Of a stretch of DNA of 64,000 nt, positions 26,501 to 38,500 are shown one piece after another. The translations under genes were made by a program, and so were the position numbers. Below the pieces are notes generated by a model that saw only the letters and a list, made by a program, of their open reading frames with translations, was not told the origin of the DNA and searched no databases. The stretch comes from Parus major (taxonomy: Eukaryota; Chordata; Aves; Passeriformes; Paridae), in the NCBI RefSeq assembly GCF_001522545.3, contig NC_031774.1, positions 50,001,363 to 50,065,362 of the forward strand, read 5' to 3'. The first letter of the stretch is position 1. Each line of letters starts with the position of its first letter.

Positions 26501-29500
26501 AATGACACGTTTGGGATTGTGTGACTGTGATGCCAGTTACCACTGGTGTGAACCAGCTGTTGTAAGTAAAACTAAATAGCTCCCAAATAAACAGTGGATT
26601 TATTGAATAATGCACAGTTTTTCTGTGTGTTTTGCAAGAGTTTAATGGTGTTGCTTTCCACGCTAGCTGACCATTTAAATCTCTATTTCCAGAAGTGTGG
26701 GTTGTGGGTTGGTGCTGGATCTGAAGCAAAACTTCTGTTAAAAGTTGCAGGGTTTATTCCTGGCTGCTGCTAGTTTCAATTTCATAAGGATAGGAGAGTA
26801 AACAAACTCCAGTTAGTTCACTCCAGCTACTCTTTAGGAGGCATACTTTTAAATAACTACAAATAAGGGAATACTTTAATAATTTATTTTTTTAGTTCCA
26901 ATTGCTGTTCTAATTTGTCTTCTCAGAGCTCATTAAAGTTTTATGAGCTACAGAAAGCATGCCAGGTCCACAGCTTCTCAACTGTGTAGTTACCTGTGAT
27001 TCTGTAGAATGCAACACAATCAGTTTTTTATATATAGATTAATTACAGCAGGGCAGCAATTAGGAAACAAGCAGCAGAGCTTCCAGCACAAAACTGTAAA
27101 CATAATTTAATATACAAAAAAATGAATAAAGGAGAAGTAAATAGAATTATGATATCTGAATTCATTAATAAAAAAACAAATAGAGGCTGGGGAAGCCAAG
27201 TAAACTTCAGATATTTTGTATAAACTCTAAAGACTGCATTATTAGTCAATTAAAACAGATCATGGAAGTCAGGGCTAGAAGGCACCCCCAGTGAGCACAG
27301 AGAAAACTTTCTTCTTTTATCTCCCCTGCTGACTTTCTTTCCAGTCATGCTTCACTCTTCTAAGACAAATAAGCCTCATTCCTTCAGAATTTCCCTTATA
27401 GGTTGTTTTCTAAATTTCCTCTGAACAAATAAATGACAAGTACATAACAAGTAATGTGTACTCTAAGTTTCAAGACAAAGTTTGTCTTGCAAGTTGCATT
27501 CTCTAGTAGACCATATTTACTGACACTCTTCTGAAGGCACAGTTTTTCACGTCTTTTTGTTCAGTATATGAAAACGTAGGGTGAACAAGTCAATAAATGC
27601 TTCCTGTCAGTGCTACAATAAGATGTTGTTACATTATGACCTTTAATTGTATACAATTGGTACTGTTTCAGTTTAGCCTTTTAGATCCTTTATCCTTGGC
27701 AGACTTTTTTGAAGAACAATTCACAGGTATTCTCCCTGCCATCCTCTCCAAGTTTAATGAAATTTGATGTTCCTAAAGTGACTTGTGACTGCTGACTTCT
27801 CTCAGGTGGTGTTTTCTCTGAACCCAGAGGCTTTTGGCATCTCTACAATGGCGTGTAGTACAAAGTCAAATTTCAAGTGATTCAAGCTTTTTTCCCTGCT
27901 GTAGAGAAAGCACTAGTCATATTTGTGTCTGTGTTTCGATGCTATCATCTACTGTAGTTTTTGTGTTGGTACTCATTGCTTGCAGTTTTAAACACTGTTT
28001 TTGCAACTAACTTCTAACTACTTGAATGGGACTTTTCTGTTATTCTAATTTTAATTACAGCTATGATATGTAGATCCTTTTTTGAGCCAGTGATTGATCA
28101 GAAGAATGTAGGTAGATAATGCCAGCTTATTACCTTCACTCTTCTGCTGATTTCAGTAGCTTTTTCTGAATAAAGGGTACAAATCCTTTCTGTCAAACAT
28201 AAGCTCACATTCTTTGAAAAAAAGACCTTTTGCAGGGAGTAGAAATTTCTTAATATATAATTTGCTTGTGGAAAACCTTCAAGAAGACTGAGGGCTGAAG
28301 AGCAGAAGTGTCTAGAATGACAATTTGTCTTCATTTCTAGCACTCATCTGAATGCTATCCAGGTGGGCAAGAGACTGATGCTCTTTTGACAGAGTAGGAT
28401 TGGTTTTGAGGACAACTAGTTTAGCTCTTACCACTAAGCTCCCTGATCTAGGACAGAGTTTTTGTTTGATAGGATGATTATTATTACTATTATTATTATT
28501 ATTAATAATAATTATTATTATTAGTTTAAATTCCTCAATGTTAAAACCCTCATCTGTGCTGAATTTGGCCATAGTGACTGAAAAATGGCACACTACGTGG
28601 AAAATTTAAAATAGTCTAGTGTTGTTTGCTGAGGAAAAAATACAGAAAAGTAAATAGAGGTCATGATTTTATCTTACACTTGTTTTACAGCAAGACCACT
28701 GGTACAAACCCTGCCTTTAAGGACTACAGTTAACAATGGAACTGTATTACCAAAGAAACCAAGTGGCTCTTTACCTTCTCCATCAGGAAACAGAAAGGAG
28801 ACTGTATCACCAGCAGCAAAAAGGTAGGCATCTATGAGAAACCTTATAACCATGGAATTGAAAACATGGTATAGCTCCTCTTTTAACCTTCTAGATATGT
28901 AGTTTTTCTTACTTGCAAAGCAGCAGTCTAAATATTTAGTTCGGAAAGAAAAGGAGATGGATTTCATTCTAAGAGGCTTTAAATTTCTTCATTCTAATTA
29001 CAATTAAGGTTATTTCCATGAGTATTGAAAGAATGCACAATGCTTGGTCTTACTGTTTTGTGTTCATTTCTTGCTTTTAAGAATTTAGCATAGAGAGAAT
29101 AAAGCATTTCTACTGTGCTATTGCCCAACATGATGTGAAAAGTGCAAGAATTCTCTTAGTGGATAGTAGAAAACATATCATCTGCAGAGAAACAATGTTA
29201 TCATTGCAAATCAGTATGTTATCTTTGGTGGTTTTCTCTCACTAACAAAATTATCATATAAACTGCATGCACAGGGTTAGCAGCATCTCAGGGAGGAGGA
29301 AAATTCTATGCCTAGCACATATTTATGCAAATGAAAACATCCATCTTTAGATATCTTACCATTCGCATGCATTAAGCCTTTATAAAAATTACTGCTCTGT
29401 CCCAATTTGCTTTGTGTGTAGCTGTTTTTAGATAGACTAAATGTTTTATACATCTGGGTTATAAGGAATGGAATGGATTGGGTGAAGGAACTTCAAGTTA

Positions 29501-32500
29501 TATGTGGCAGTTATTGTGGTGCTAATCTGTGGTGTGGTACGTGTATAAAAGATAATAGTGTGGGGTTTAGGTTGGGTTTGTTTTTTTTTTTTGTACATTT
29601 CTTTTGTGTGTCTCCTCATCTTTTTGTTGTGATGATGCTGTCAGCTCTGAGGAAGGGTAAGTTGTAGACAGGAGAGCATTAACCCACTAAGATCTGAGGT
29701 CTCTCTTGTAAAGAGAATTTTTTTTCAAAGGGGTGATGGTGGCTAAGCATATGCCATGTTTTTGTCACTGTGTTGAAGGGGACTGATTTTCAAGAGACTC
29801 CAGGTTCTGTTATTGTAGAGAGAAGTTACACTATGCACAATTAAATCTGGAAAATACCGTATTTATTTGTGTCATAAAAATGAACTCCTGTGAGCTCTTA
29901 TGAGCTGGAGCTTGCTGTAGCCTTTGATAGTCTGGTCTGAATCAGCCCTTAACAGAAGAGAAGGGCAGCAAATACTGTCCAAACTGTTCCATTCTTTAGA
30001 TTTGTGTTATCAGAAGTTTGAAAATGGGTGAAAGAACTTTCCTTTTAAAAAGTAAATGTATTAGAGTTTTAAAAAGAGTACTATTTAGTACATGCTGAAT
30101 TTTAACGACTTTGTTCTTCACAAATTATTTTTTCTTAATAATTATCATAATTTCATTCTTCCTAATTAAGTTTCAACTAGTAGTTAAAAATCATATGAGA
30201 GCATGGACATTGGGAGACTTCACCTGTGTACAGAGGGTGTGATTCCCAAGTCTGTATGCTCTAAGGTTCAGCACAGGACTTTCTGCCCCAGAGTAGGGTG
30301 GATGAAATACAGGTCAGAATCATACCCATGCTTTCTCTATTCTTGGAGGCCTTTATGTAGTTCAGGTATTCCATCTGGTATTGCCAGCAGCCTGTAGGCA
30401 TTATCCCAGCTTAGGATCCCTGTAGATAAGTGGCACCCTGTATCCCTTCCACCTGACCCATGTGCAGCCTGGATACCCAGCATGCCAGTGGGAAAGTCCT
30501 TGGAGAGCATCATTAGAGAGTATTTTTAGACTGTCTTGATTCCTGTGTGAGAAATTCTTCCACAGGGCAAGTATTTAGTGTCCTTTTATTATGCTTTGTC
30601 CCTTCTCATTGCTGAAGCAGCTAGGCCAAATGAAAATGTGTATTCAGTTTTGGAACAGAAAAAATATATATGGAGAGTTTTGCTGGAATAGGTGAGCACT
30701 TAATAAGAGTGCTTAGGAGGGCAGGATTGCTTTATGGCCTGAAAAAAGCAGTTGTAAATTCAGGTGCTGTAGAATTTTTTTTCCCTTCAAATGCTCTAAA
30801 ATTCTGTATTGGTGTCTTTAATGTGAAAATGTTCTTTATTGTTACCTTTATTAATCTGAATTAAAGCATATTTCTATGCTTTGCCTATAAATGTACTTCA
30901 AGAGGAATAGAGTGGACTGGTAAGAACCTCAATGATTAATTACTGTACAAAACATTTTTTTGGTAAATTATTCTGTAATCATTTAATAGTGAACCTTGAA
31001 ATAACTGGTTGGATTTCAGGGTTTTATAGTTAATGGTGTTCCACACATTCAGTATTCAAAGATGTTACAGTAAGTGCTCCAAATATCTTTCTTGTATACA
31101 GTCAAGTAGAATAATTCATTATGCATCCTTAAGATGAATTCAATCACACTTTATATTTATACTGGACCCTTTTACCTTCAGGAACTGCATGTGTTTATGC
31201 ATAAAACAGTAATGGAAATACATCAGCAAAATCAAACATCTTCCTTTTGCAAGGGGAAGGACTTGCTTATTTGTGTTAGAAGCTTTTCTCAGTGTTACAC
31301 AGTTTACAGATGGTGGGAAATTTCAAGGTATTTTTTTTTTTCTTCTGATTTCTGCTAAGCAGTGTTCTTTTCTTATGAACTGCTTCCAGAACTGTGTCTA
31401 ATTTGTAGTGTATGTATTCTTTGGTCCAAAATATGTCATGTGACACAGCAGCTGTAAATAGTATTAAGTGGCTTTGGATGTTTTTAAACTTAATTTTTAC
31501 GTGAATGCTTTTAATAGTTTTTCTGTTCAACACAGGTGTACAATTGAAAAGGTAGAGTTTGAAAAATGAAAGTTAAAAACCACAGGGAAAAAATATTTTT
31601 TGCTGAGTCATCTTCTAAACTTTTTATCTCCTGTTGAGACTGACAGATATCTGCTAGGAATCCAATAGTAAAAAATAGCATCTTCCATTTTTTCACTACC
31701 TGTGACCATATATCCAAGAGAAAGTGCAGCTGGATGGAGTCCTTCCCAAATGTTTCATTGTCTTATGAAAAGAGGGCTTACAATGAAATATTTTCTGATT
31801 CCTCTCTTCTCCTATACTTAGCACTGTTGAGGTTAAGACTGTATGATATCCAATTGAAATTACATCAGTCTGTTCGTTGAAACAGTTTGTTGTGCATTAT
31901 TATGTAAATATATGCAAATAGTCTGCATGGGGACTAAGTGTGCATCCATACATTCTCCTGCTTAGAGATAGATGTATTTACTGGTATGTCTGCAGACACA
32001 ATCTGATTTCATACAATAGCTGTATTAAATGTATTGGTTAACTCATTTGAACCCACAGGTTGGTATATGGCTTATTTGCCTTGCTGGATTACCAAGGAGA
32101 TGTGGTTCAGAGTTCACTACATTTTCTGATTTCCCATTTAATATTTGAAATGGAAATGACTTCTTCTGGCAGGAATATAAAATTGGAGGTAATAAAAGAG
32201 GCTTGAGGCTGAAAGGGTGGAACTAACAGGCTTTTATTTGAGTTCTGCCATATATTCTCTCAGTGACCTTATGCAAATCATTTAACCTCTATGCATATTG
32301 CTTTTCCATATGTAAAACATGTATCTCTGGATGTCAGTAGGTTCTTATAGGGCCTAATGTGATAATTAAATCCAGATTTTGCAAAGCGTTGAGTAACCTC
32401 AACTGACTCTAACTTCAATTAGAATTGAGGGCACCAAACCCTGCTTCAGTATTCAGATCTCAGAGAGTCAATATCCAATTATCCAAGTTAAGGAAGGACT

Positions 32501-35500
32501 GAAATAACTTGAATAGAGCAAAAGAACAAATCCAAAACATGGATCAACTGGATTATAAATGCATATGGCAGTGATAAAGTGCAAGATAGAAAGCCATGGA
32601 AAGCCTGGTGATGCTGGTGGTACTGGGACCAAAAATTGTGGTCAAGCACCAAGAGAAGATGCTGCTCTCAGGCTCTGGGGGCCATGTGAACACAGCTGGG
32701 AGGTTCTGGGTGCCAGCCAGCTAACAGAGAGCTGGAGTGATTCTGAGATGGGCTGAACAACCACTTAAGACAGACAGACAATCAAGAATTACCTGGCTTT
32801 GTAAAGTATTTGCATGTCATCTTTACAAGAACCCTTTGATCAGAAGATTTGATTTTAATATATTTACTAATTCCATGATGTAGAAATGCATGAGCTACTT
32901 TGAGTAACAGCTTTTTTAATGCTGACATAGTTTAATTCTGAACTTTGTGCGTAGAATAATTATTTGAAATTTTCATTCTGAATAAGATAAATTTAGTGTA
33001 TCCTGAGCAGAACTTTCCCTTCCCCCTGTACTCTTTCTTTGGCATGTAATGTGGCTTGAGGTTTACTGCTTAACACTAAATTTGTCTTTGGAATTTGGCC
33101 AGTGTGTAGAAGTGATGTTGTGTGTTCCCTATTAAAATCTAAGGTTTTGTGACTCATCTAGGACAGCTTTGTTTCCAGGAGATGAGGGGGAAAAAGGGGG
33201 GGAAAAAAAAGGGAGGAGAATTCAGACAGTACCTTTCCCAGTAGGGATGCTGGTGCACGCTGGAGGCTTGCACATACTTTGCCTTTCAAAAGGAGACAAT
33301 CAGTCATTCTTTCTCCCCCAGCAGATTGCAAAGTATTACAATGGTGCAAAACTCTGACAATGGAGATCAAAAGGAAGAAGCAAGAACAAAGAAAACATAA
33401 AGAGCTTTGTTTGCAGGGAGAATAAAATACTTTAATATGATAAATTCCTGTTCTTCTAAACTCTAAACACATGGCCCCTAGGAAATTGTTCAGTCGCCTG
33501 GAATTAATGTTGTGCGTTCTGTTGGGGGGCAGTGATGGTTTGTAACTGGCACACACACAAACTCTGAATCAAACCTTCAATTAAATGGTCTGTGTAACAC
33601 TCATCTCTCAAAGAAAGTGATTTAAAATATTTAGAATACAAATTTAAAAAAGAAATCCCTCTCCATTGAACTTCGGGTGGCAAAACTATTACTCCACTTC
33701 ACAATATCTCTAACAATTAAAGTTATTAGTGCATTTTGCTCAGAGGCGTAATGAAATTAAAGTCATATGTTATTCCTGAATTCATTCTAATTGATTTAAA
33801 TGAGGGTCAGAATGAGTACTAGACAAAATATTAATGCCATCAGTTTCTGTCTTAAGAGCACTGTGAACTGGTTTTTAATTTCTTTTACTAAAAAGCTTTT
33901 ATATTTTCTCAAACAATTTTAGTAATGAAGTATATATCTTTTTAATTTTGGCCAGATTTGTTCACCACAATTCAATAATGCAACTACCTGAAACATTCAT
34001 GCTATGCAGTGGTATATGTATGTATATATGAGGATTTATTTTCTTGTCTTTGTTGTTGCTTTTTTAATAGTCTTTGTCTTTTAGCTGGATCATCTGTCGT
34101 GTTCCTCCAGATAACCTCTTTGATTTTTTTTTCTATTTTTATTTTTTTAATTTTATTTTTGAGTCGCTTTACAAATGGTCAGTCTATCGGGGCACTGCTG
34201 AGATTTTGTCATTCAAAGATACATTGGTGTTCTTAAATGTATGGTTTGAAATGATCAAACATCTGAGTCAATGAGCACTTTGTTTACTCTTGCACGTGAC
34301 TTCATATCTTGAAAGCATGCAGTTTTGTCTTTTAATGTAAGTCTTGTAAATGTCTTGTTTCCACATTTTATTGTTGCATTCACTTTTTATTCTGCTTTGT
34401 TTATGCACCTCTCAATCTGGATTAAGCAGGTCTGTGAATCTTCTCAATGCATGCAAACTGAAAAAGCCTGCTCTAAGGTGAGGGATCCTTAATAGCTTTG
34501 TAGTGTTGAAGTTCAGTTGTTTTTCCTTTCCATTTCAACTCAACACATGGCTGTTCTAGTAAAAACATTAACATGATAGAACTGTAATTATTATTGCCAT
34601 TTTTAACATTTCCAGAACTAAATGTCTAAAACTTTCTCATCATTGATAAGTGCATCACACAACTTAGATAATAATGTCAGTGATGGTATCTACATTATTT
34701 CATACTAACATAATTTTTATTATAGGGGTGTTAGACCACATTGCTGTCTTAAACAAATTAAAAATTGTGTAACCAAATGTTATCATCTGAAATAATTGCA
34801 AATGCTCTCCTTTCATATCACTAATGTGGAAGTCAAATTCTGGAATCCAGTTATACTCTTACAAACCTGTAAGTTAAATAAGTATTTTAAATTCCTCCTC
34901 AGGTGACAGTGTATTTCCTGTAGCTGTGAATATTATCACTGGTGTTTAATACTCTAGCTAACAAAATGTGTATAGTGCCAAAACTGAGTTAATATAATGG
35001 AGTTAAAATCCTTGTTTCCAACCACCAATTAATGCTTCTCACTGGGCTTTTGTTGTTGAAAGTTTAAAATAAAGTTTGTCAGAAGATAGCATTACTAATT
35101 AGTTTAAGCAGTGATGGACATAAATCATAAGGGTTTAAAAAATTTTAAAACCTGTGGTTAAAATAGTTTTTATACTGGTATGAGACTTTATTATTCAGAA
35201 ATAAGATAGAATTAAACTTTTAAATTTTACTCCCACCCTTTCATTTATTCTCTATTTCATCTTTTGAATGGTGACAGCTATAAAAATAAAACCCCAAGCA
35301 ACATTAAAATTAGTTTCAAATTGTTTCTGTAACTTATTTTTTTTCTAATATTAGTATACTTTGATAATGTCCTTAATTTAATTTTGGTGTAGGCTGATGT
35401 TGACGCCTCTTATCCTTAATGAAGAAAATATGCGTCAACATCAGCCTACACTGAAATTTTCTTAACCAGGAAAAGATGCCAATATAATGATTTGATCCTC

Positions 35501-38500
35501 ACAAATCACACAGAATGTTTCTGTAATTAATGTATATAATAGTGGAAGGCACATGCTAATAAAGCTATTTAATGTGGAATAAACATTTTCAGTATCAAGG
35601 TTTTATTTTTTAACTGGAGTAGTACTAAACTGGATGATGTTATGAGATGTGAGGACAGTAGTTAAATATTAATAGTACATTCTATAATTTACTAGCAAAG
35701 GGTTTTTTTTTCATGCATTTGACATTGAGATGACTTGGATAATGTTAGTCTAGTGTAGAAAGTACACTTCTGAAATTAAGACAGAACTAAATTCTTGTTC
35801 CTGACTATTCTCTTCCCCTATGAATGTATTCTGTTCTGTCTTTGTGTAATTTTGCATTCTGCTTGCTCTCTTACATTGCTTTCTCCACAGAAACACTATT
35901 TTTTTAATTTCAGCTTAATCATTTGAAGCTTCTTTTAATTACAAGAATGCAGCACTGAACATCTGTCCTACCATCGCATGTACCAGAAGGTTTTTTTGTC
36001 AATCTGCCTGAGATGCACCTGAACATGCATTGCCTCTGCAGATCAGCCCCTGGGTGGGCACTGCCTTCTTTTCAGAAGGGCATTTGCTTTGCAGAAAGAC
36101 TCTGGTTGAAGTGTTCCCATCTTTTCTGTAACTGAGTCTCAGCTGAGGTGTTGAAACATTCACCGCCTTGCTGGTAAAAAGACATGGGAGCAGAAATAAG
36201 TTTGGGTTTTTTTAAAGCAGGTGGTGTACAGTTGCTAAGCTACGTATTTTTTGACCAGGCAGAAAAGTCTATCTTGGTTCCTCTGGTTATGGAGAGCCAT
36301 CTTACACCACACATAAAGTGGGACAGAGCCAGAGGAGCTGGCTGAGATGACAGGATAGGGATAGCTAGGGACTGATGGGGTGGTTTGGAGTAGTCCTCAA
36401 GAATGCATGAGATGAGTATTCTGGTAAGCAGAGCATCTCTGCGGGTGTATGGAGGCTCAGGGGAGTGGTGGCTGGGGATCATAAAATGTGTGACTAGGAT
36501 GACACTGGCCTTAAAGGAGCAAGTACTGAAGTTTTCACAGTGGGATGGAGCTTGTGGTTGGGATTTGGGTAGGGAGATGTGAGCTTGAAAGCAATCATTG
36601 ATATCCCTGGTTTCTGGGGGGACAGAGCTGCTGAAGGTGGTTATTTAGTATGGGGATTTCATGGCTTAAAGAGGATATTTTCACTGTGCTTCTGCAGGGG
36701 AGAAAGCAGTACAGAACTGAAATGGGGGGAAAGGAGACCCTGAGACCGAGTCCTGTCATTCAGCTGCTGCCATGGGGGTGATTTCTGCCTCAGTGTGGGT
36801 ACTGCTGCCTGAGCCGCTCTGCTGCAAAGGGCCTGCAGCAACGTGTAAAGCATTGAGCTTTTGGGCCTCACCCTTAGCTGCTCCCTCTCTTGCTAAGAGG
36901 CACTGCTTTAGGGAGAACTGCTTTGGTCAATAATTTGTCTCCTGTAAGGTGTAAGTTCTGACTGAGTTTCTCTTAATTTACTAAGTAACACTGCTTGTTT
37001 TTTGGCTCACATTTTTCCATCAGAGGGAGCTGGATGTCTAAGGGGTGCCATAAAGCCACACAGGAGCTCCCTTGATAGCTATCTTGGCAGGAAGGGTAGT
37101 TGAAGAGTGAGAGGGTAGGGTGAGCTTTTAGCCTTTGAGAAACCTCCTGTCAGGACATGTGGGGAATCTAATCTATTTGTACATGTAACTAGGAAGCATA
37201 CCTTCTTGTCAACAATAAAAAAATGCAGGCTAGCTCACCATTAATTGTAGTTTGGAATATGTTAAAAGTAGTTTTGAACCACAGTGTAATTGATACTGGG
37301 TGAAGACCCAAAGTTAGATTCATATTTTGACATACTTTTGGCATTCTCTGTAGTCTGGCTGGAAATGTCAGGCAATATGTTTTTTCTTTAAATCTTTCAC
37401 TTCTTCATAAGAGAATCCAAAAGTTCAGAAGTATGGAGTGGTAGTCAGAGATTTGAAACATGACCTGGAAAAATGATTGTAGCTACTCTATGAAATTGAT
37501 TTAGCCCATTTTCTATTTTATGATTACAGAGAAAGTAGTATATTTGTCTCTGTTGCACCAGGTACTCAGGAAAACTCTTATATAGGCTCTTTAACAAATC
37601 AAATTAAGATTTTTTTTTAAATCTTAGTTATTTTTTATAATTTAAAATCATAGTTATTTTTTTAGGGTCAGTGTTCTTTTTGATACATTTCTCAAAAATA
37701 TTTATTGTAGAATATATACTTTTTCAAGTGCCACTGTGAAACTTGCTCCTTGTTTTATTAGCACCATTAAGAGAACCAGTTCAGCTGAGCGTGTGTCCCC
37801 AGGAGGTCGGAGGGAAAGCTATGGAGATTCCAAAGGGAGTCGCAACCGCACTGGTTCCACCAGCAGTTCATCTAGTGGTAAAAAGAACAGTGAAAGGTAA
37901 TGTTATCTAAGTATCTATCCCCTTTCTTTGCCTCCTACTCTAATAATGAAATTAGTTTCTTTAGTGAACTTAGTTTTTCTTGTTTGAAATATTGGAAGCT
38001 TTCTTTTTTCACAAAGCTCCAATTATTGGACCAAAGCTTTTATTAAAACATTTGAAATAAAAACAGGTTTTCATATTTAGATTAAATTTATTTGCCTTAT
38101 TTCCAAACTATAAACAGTGTGAGAACTTAAAGTTTCCCCAAAAAGTTCATAATTATTCAACATGCCTTTTCAAATATCTTAGCGGTTTCCCTTGGTCTTC
38201 ATATTTCTAACAAGTACTTCTTTGAGCTTCTGATTGTGGTGCATTGACCCCAGCTGGCATCTAAATATCACACAGCCATTCATTCCTGTCCTCCAGTGGG
38301 ATGAGGAGAAGAAAATAGGAAGAGCAAAAGTGAGAATACTCATAAATCAAGATAAAGGTAGTTTAAGAAGTAAAGGAAAGAGAAAGAAAAACCAAAACAA
38401 TTTCTGAGAAGCATTCAGTCACCACATCCCACATGTAGACTGATGTCCAGCCAGTCTCTGAACTATGAATGCCTTGGTCTGAGAGCCAGATTAAAGATAA

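Larger units (their letters stand above)
23503..28690 (+). other. EML1: EML1 intron 2
   Basis: A 5.2 kb intron with GT and AG ends. It contains the candidate 63-nt cassette exon at 26355-26417, a short GT run near 25883, a compound ATT/AAT repeat (28477-28524), and a stretch near 27260-27420 that vaguely resembles a decayed antisense CR1 tail. Nothing else is recognised. Confidence 0.85.
28824..37761 (+). other. EML1: EML1 intron 3
   Basis: A 8.9 kb intron, the largest complete one in the window. It contains the candidate 48-nt cassette exon (34430-34477), a perfect 20-bp inverted repeat (35387-35451), a 37-nt pure purine run (33184-33220) and AT-rich unique sequence around 33420-33840 that could be conserved noncoding DNA. 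A patch at 30190-30640 is compositionally distinct but not recognised. The region 36000-36900 is unique-looking with no convincing feature. Confidence 0.85.

Noticed and set aside
27260..27420. Stretch resembling an antisense CR1 3' tail.
   Set aside because: Only the first few dozen bases look similar, and divergence is too high to support a call by eye.
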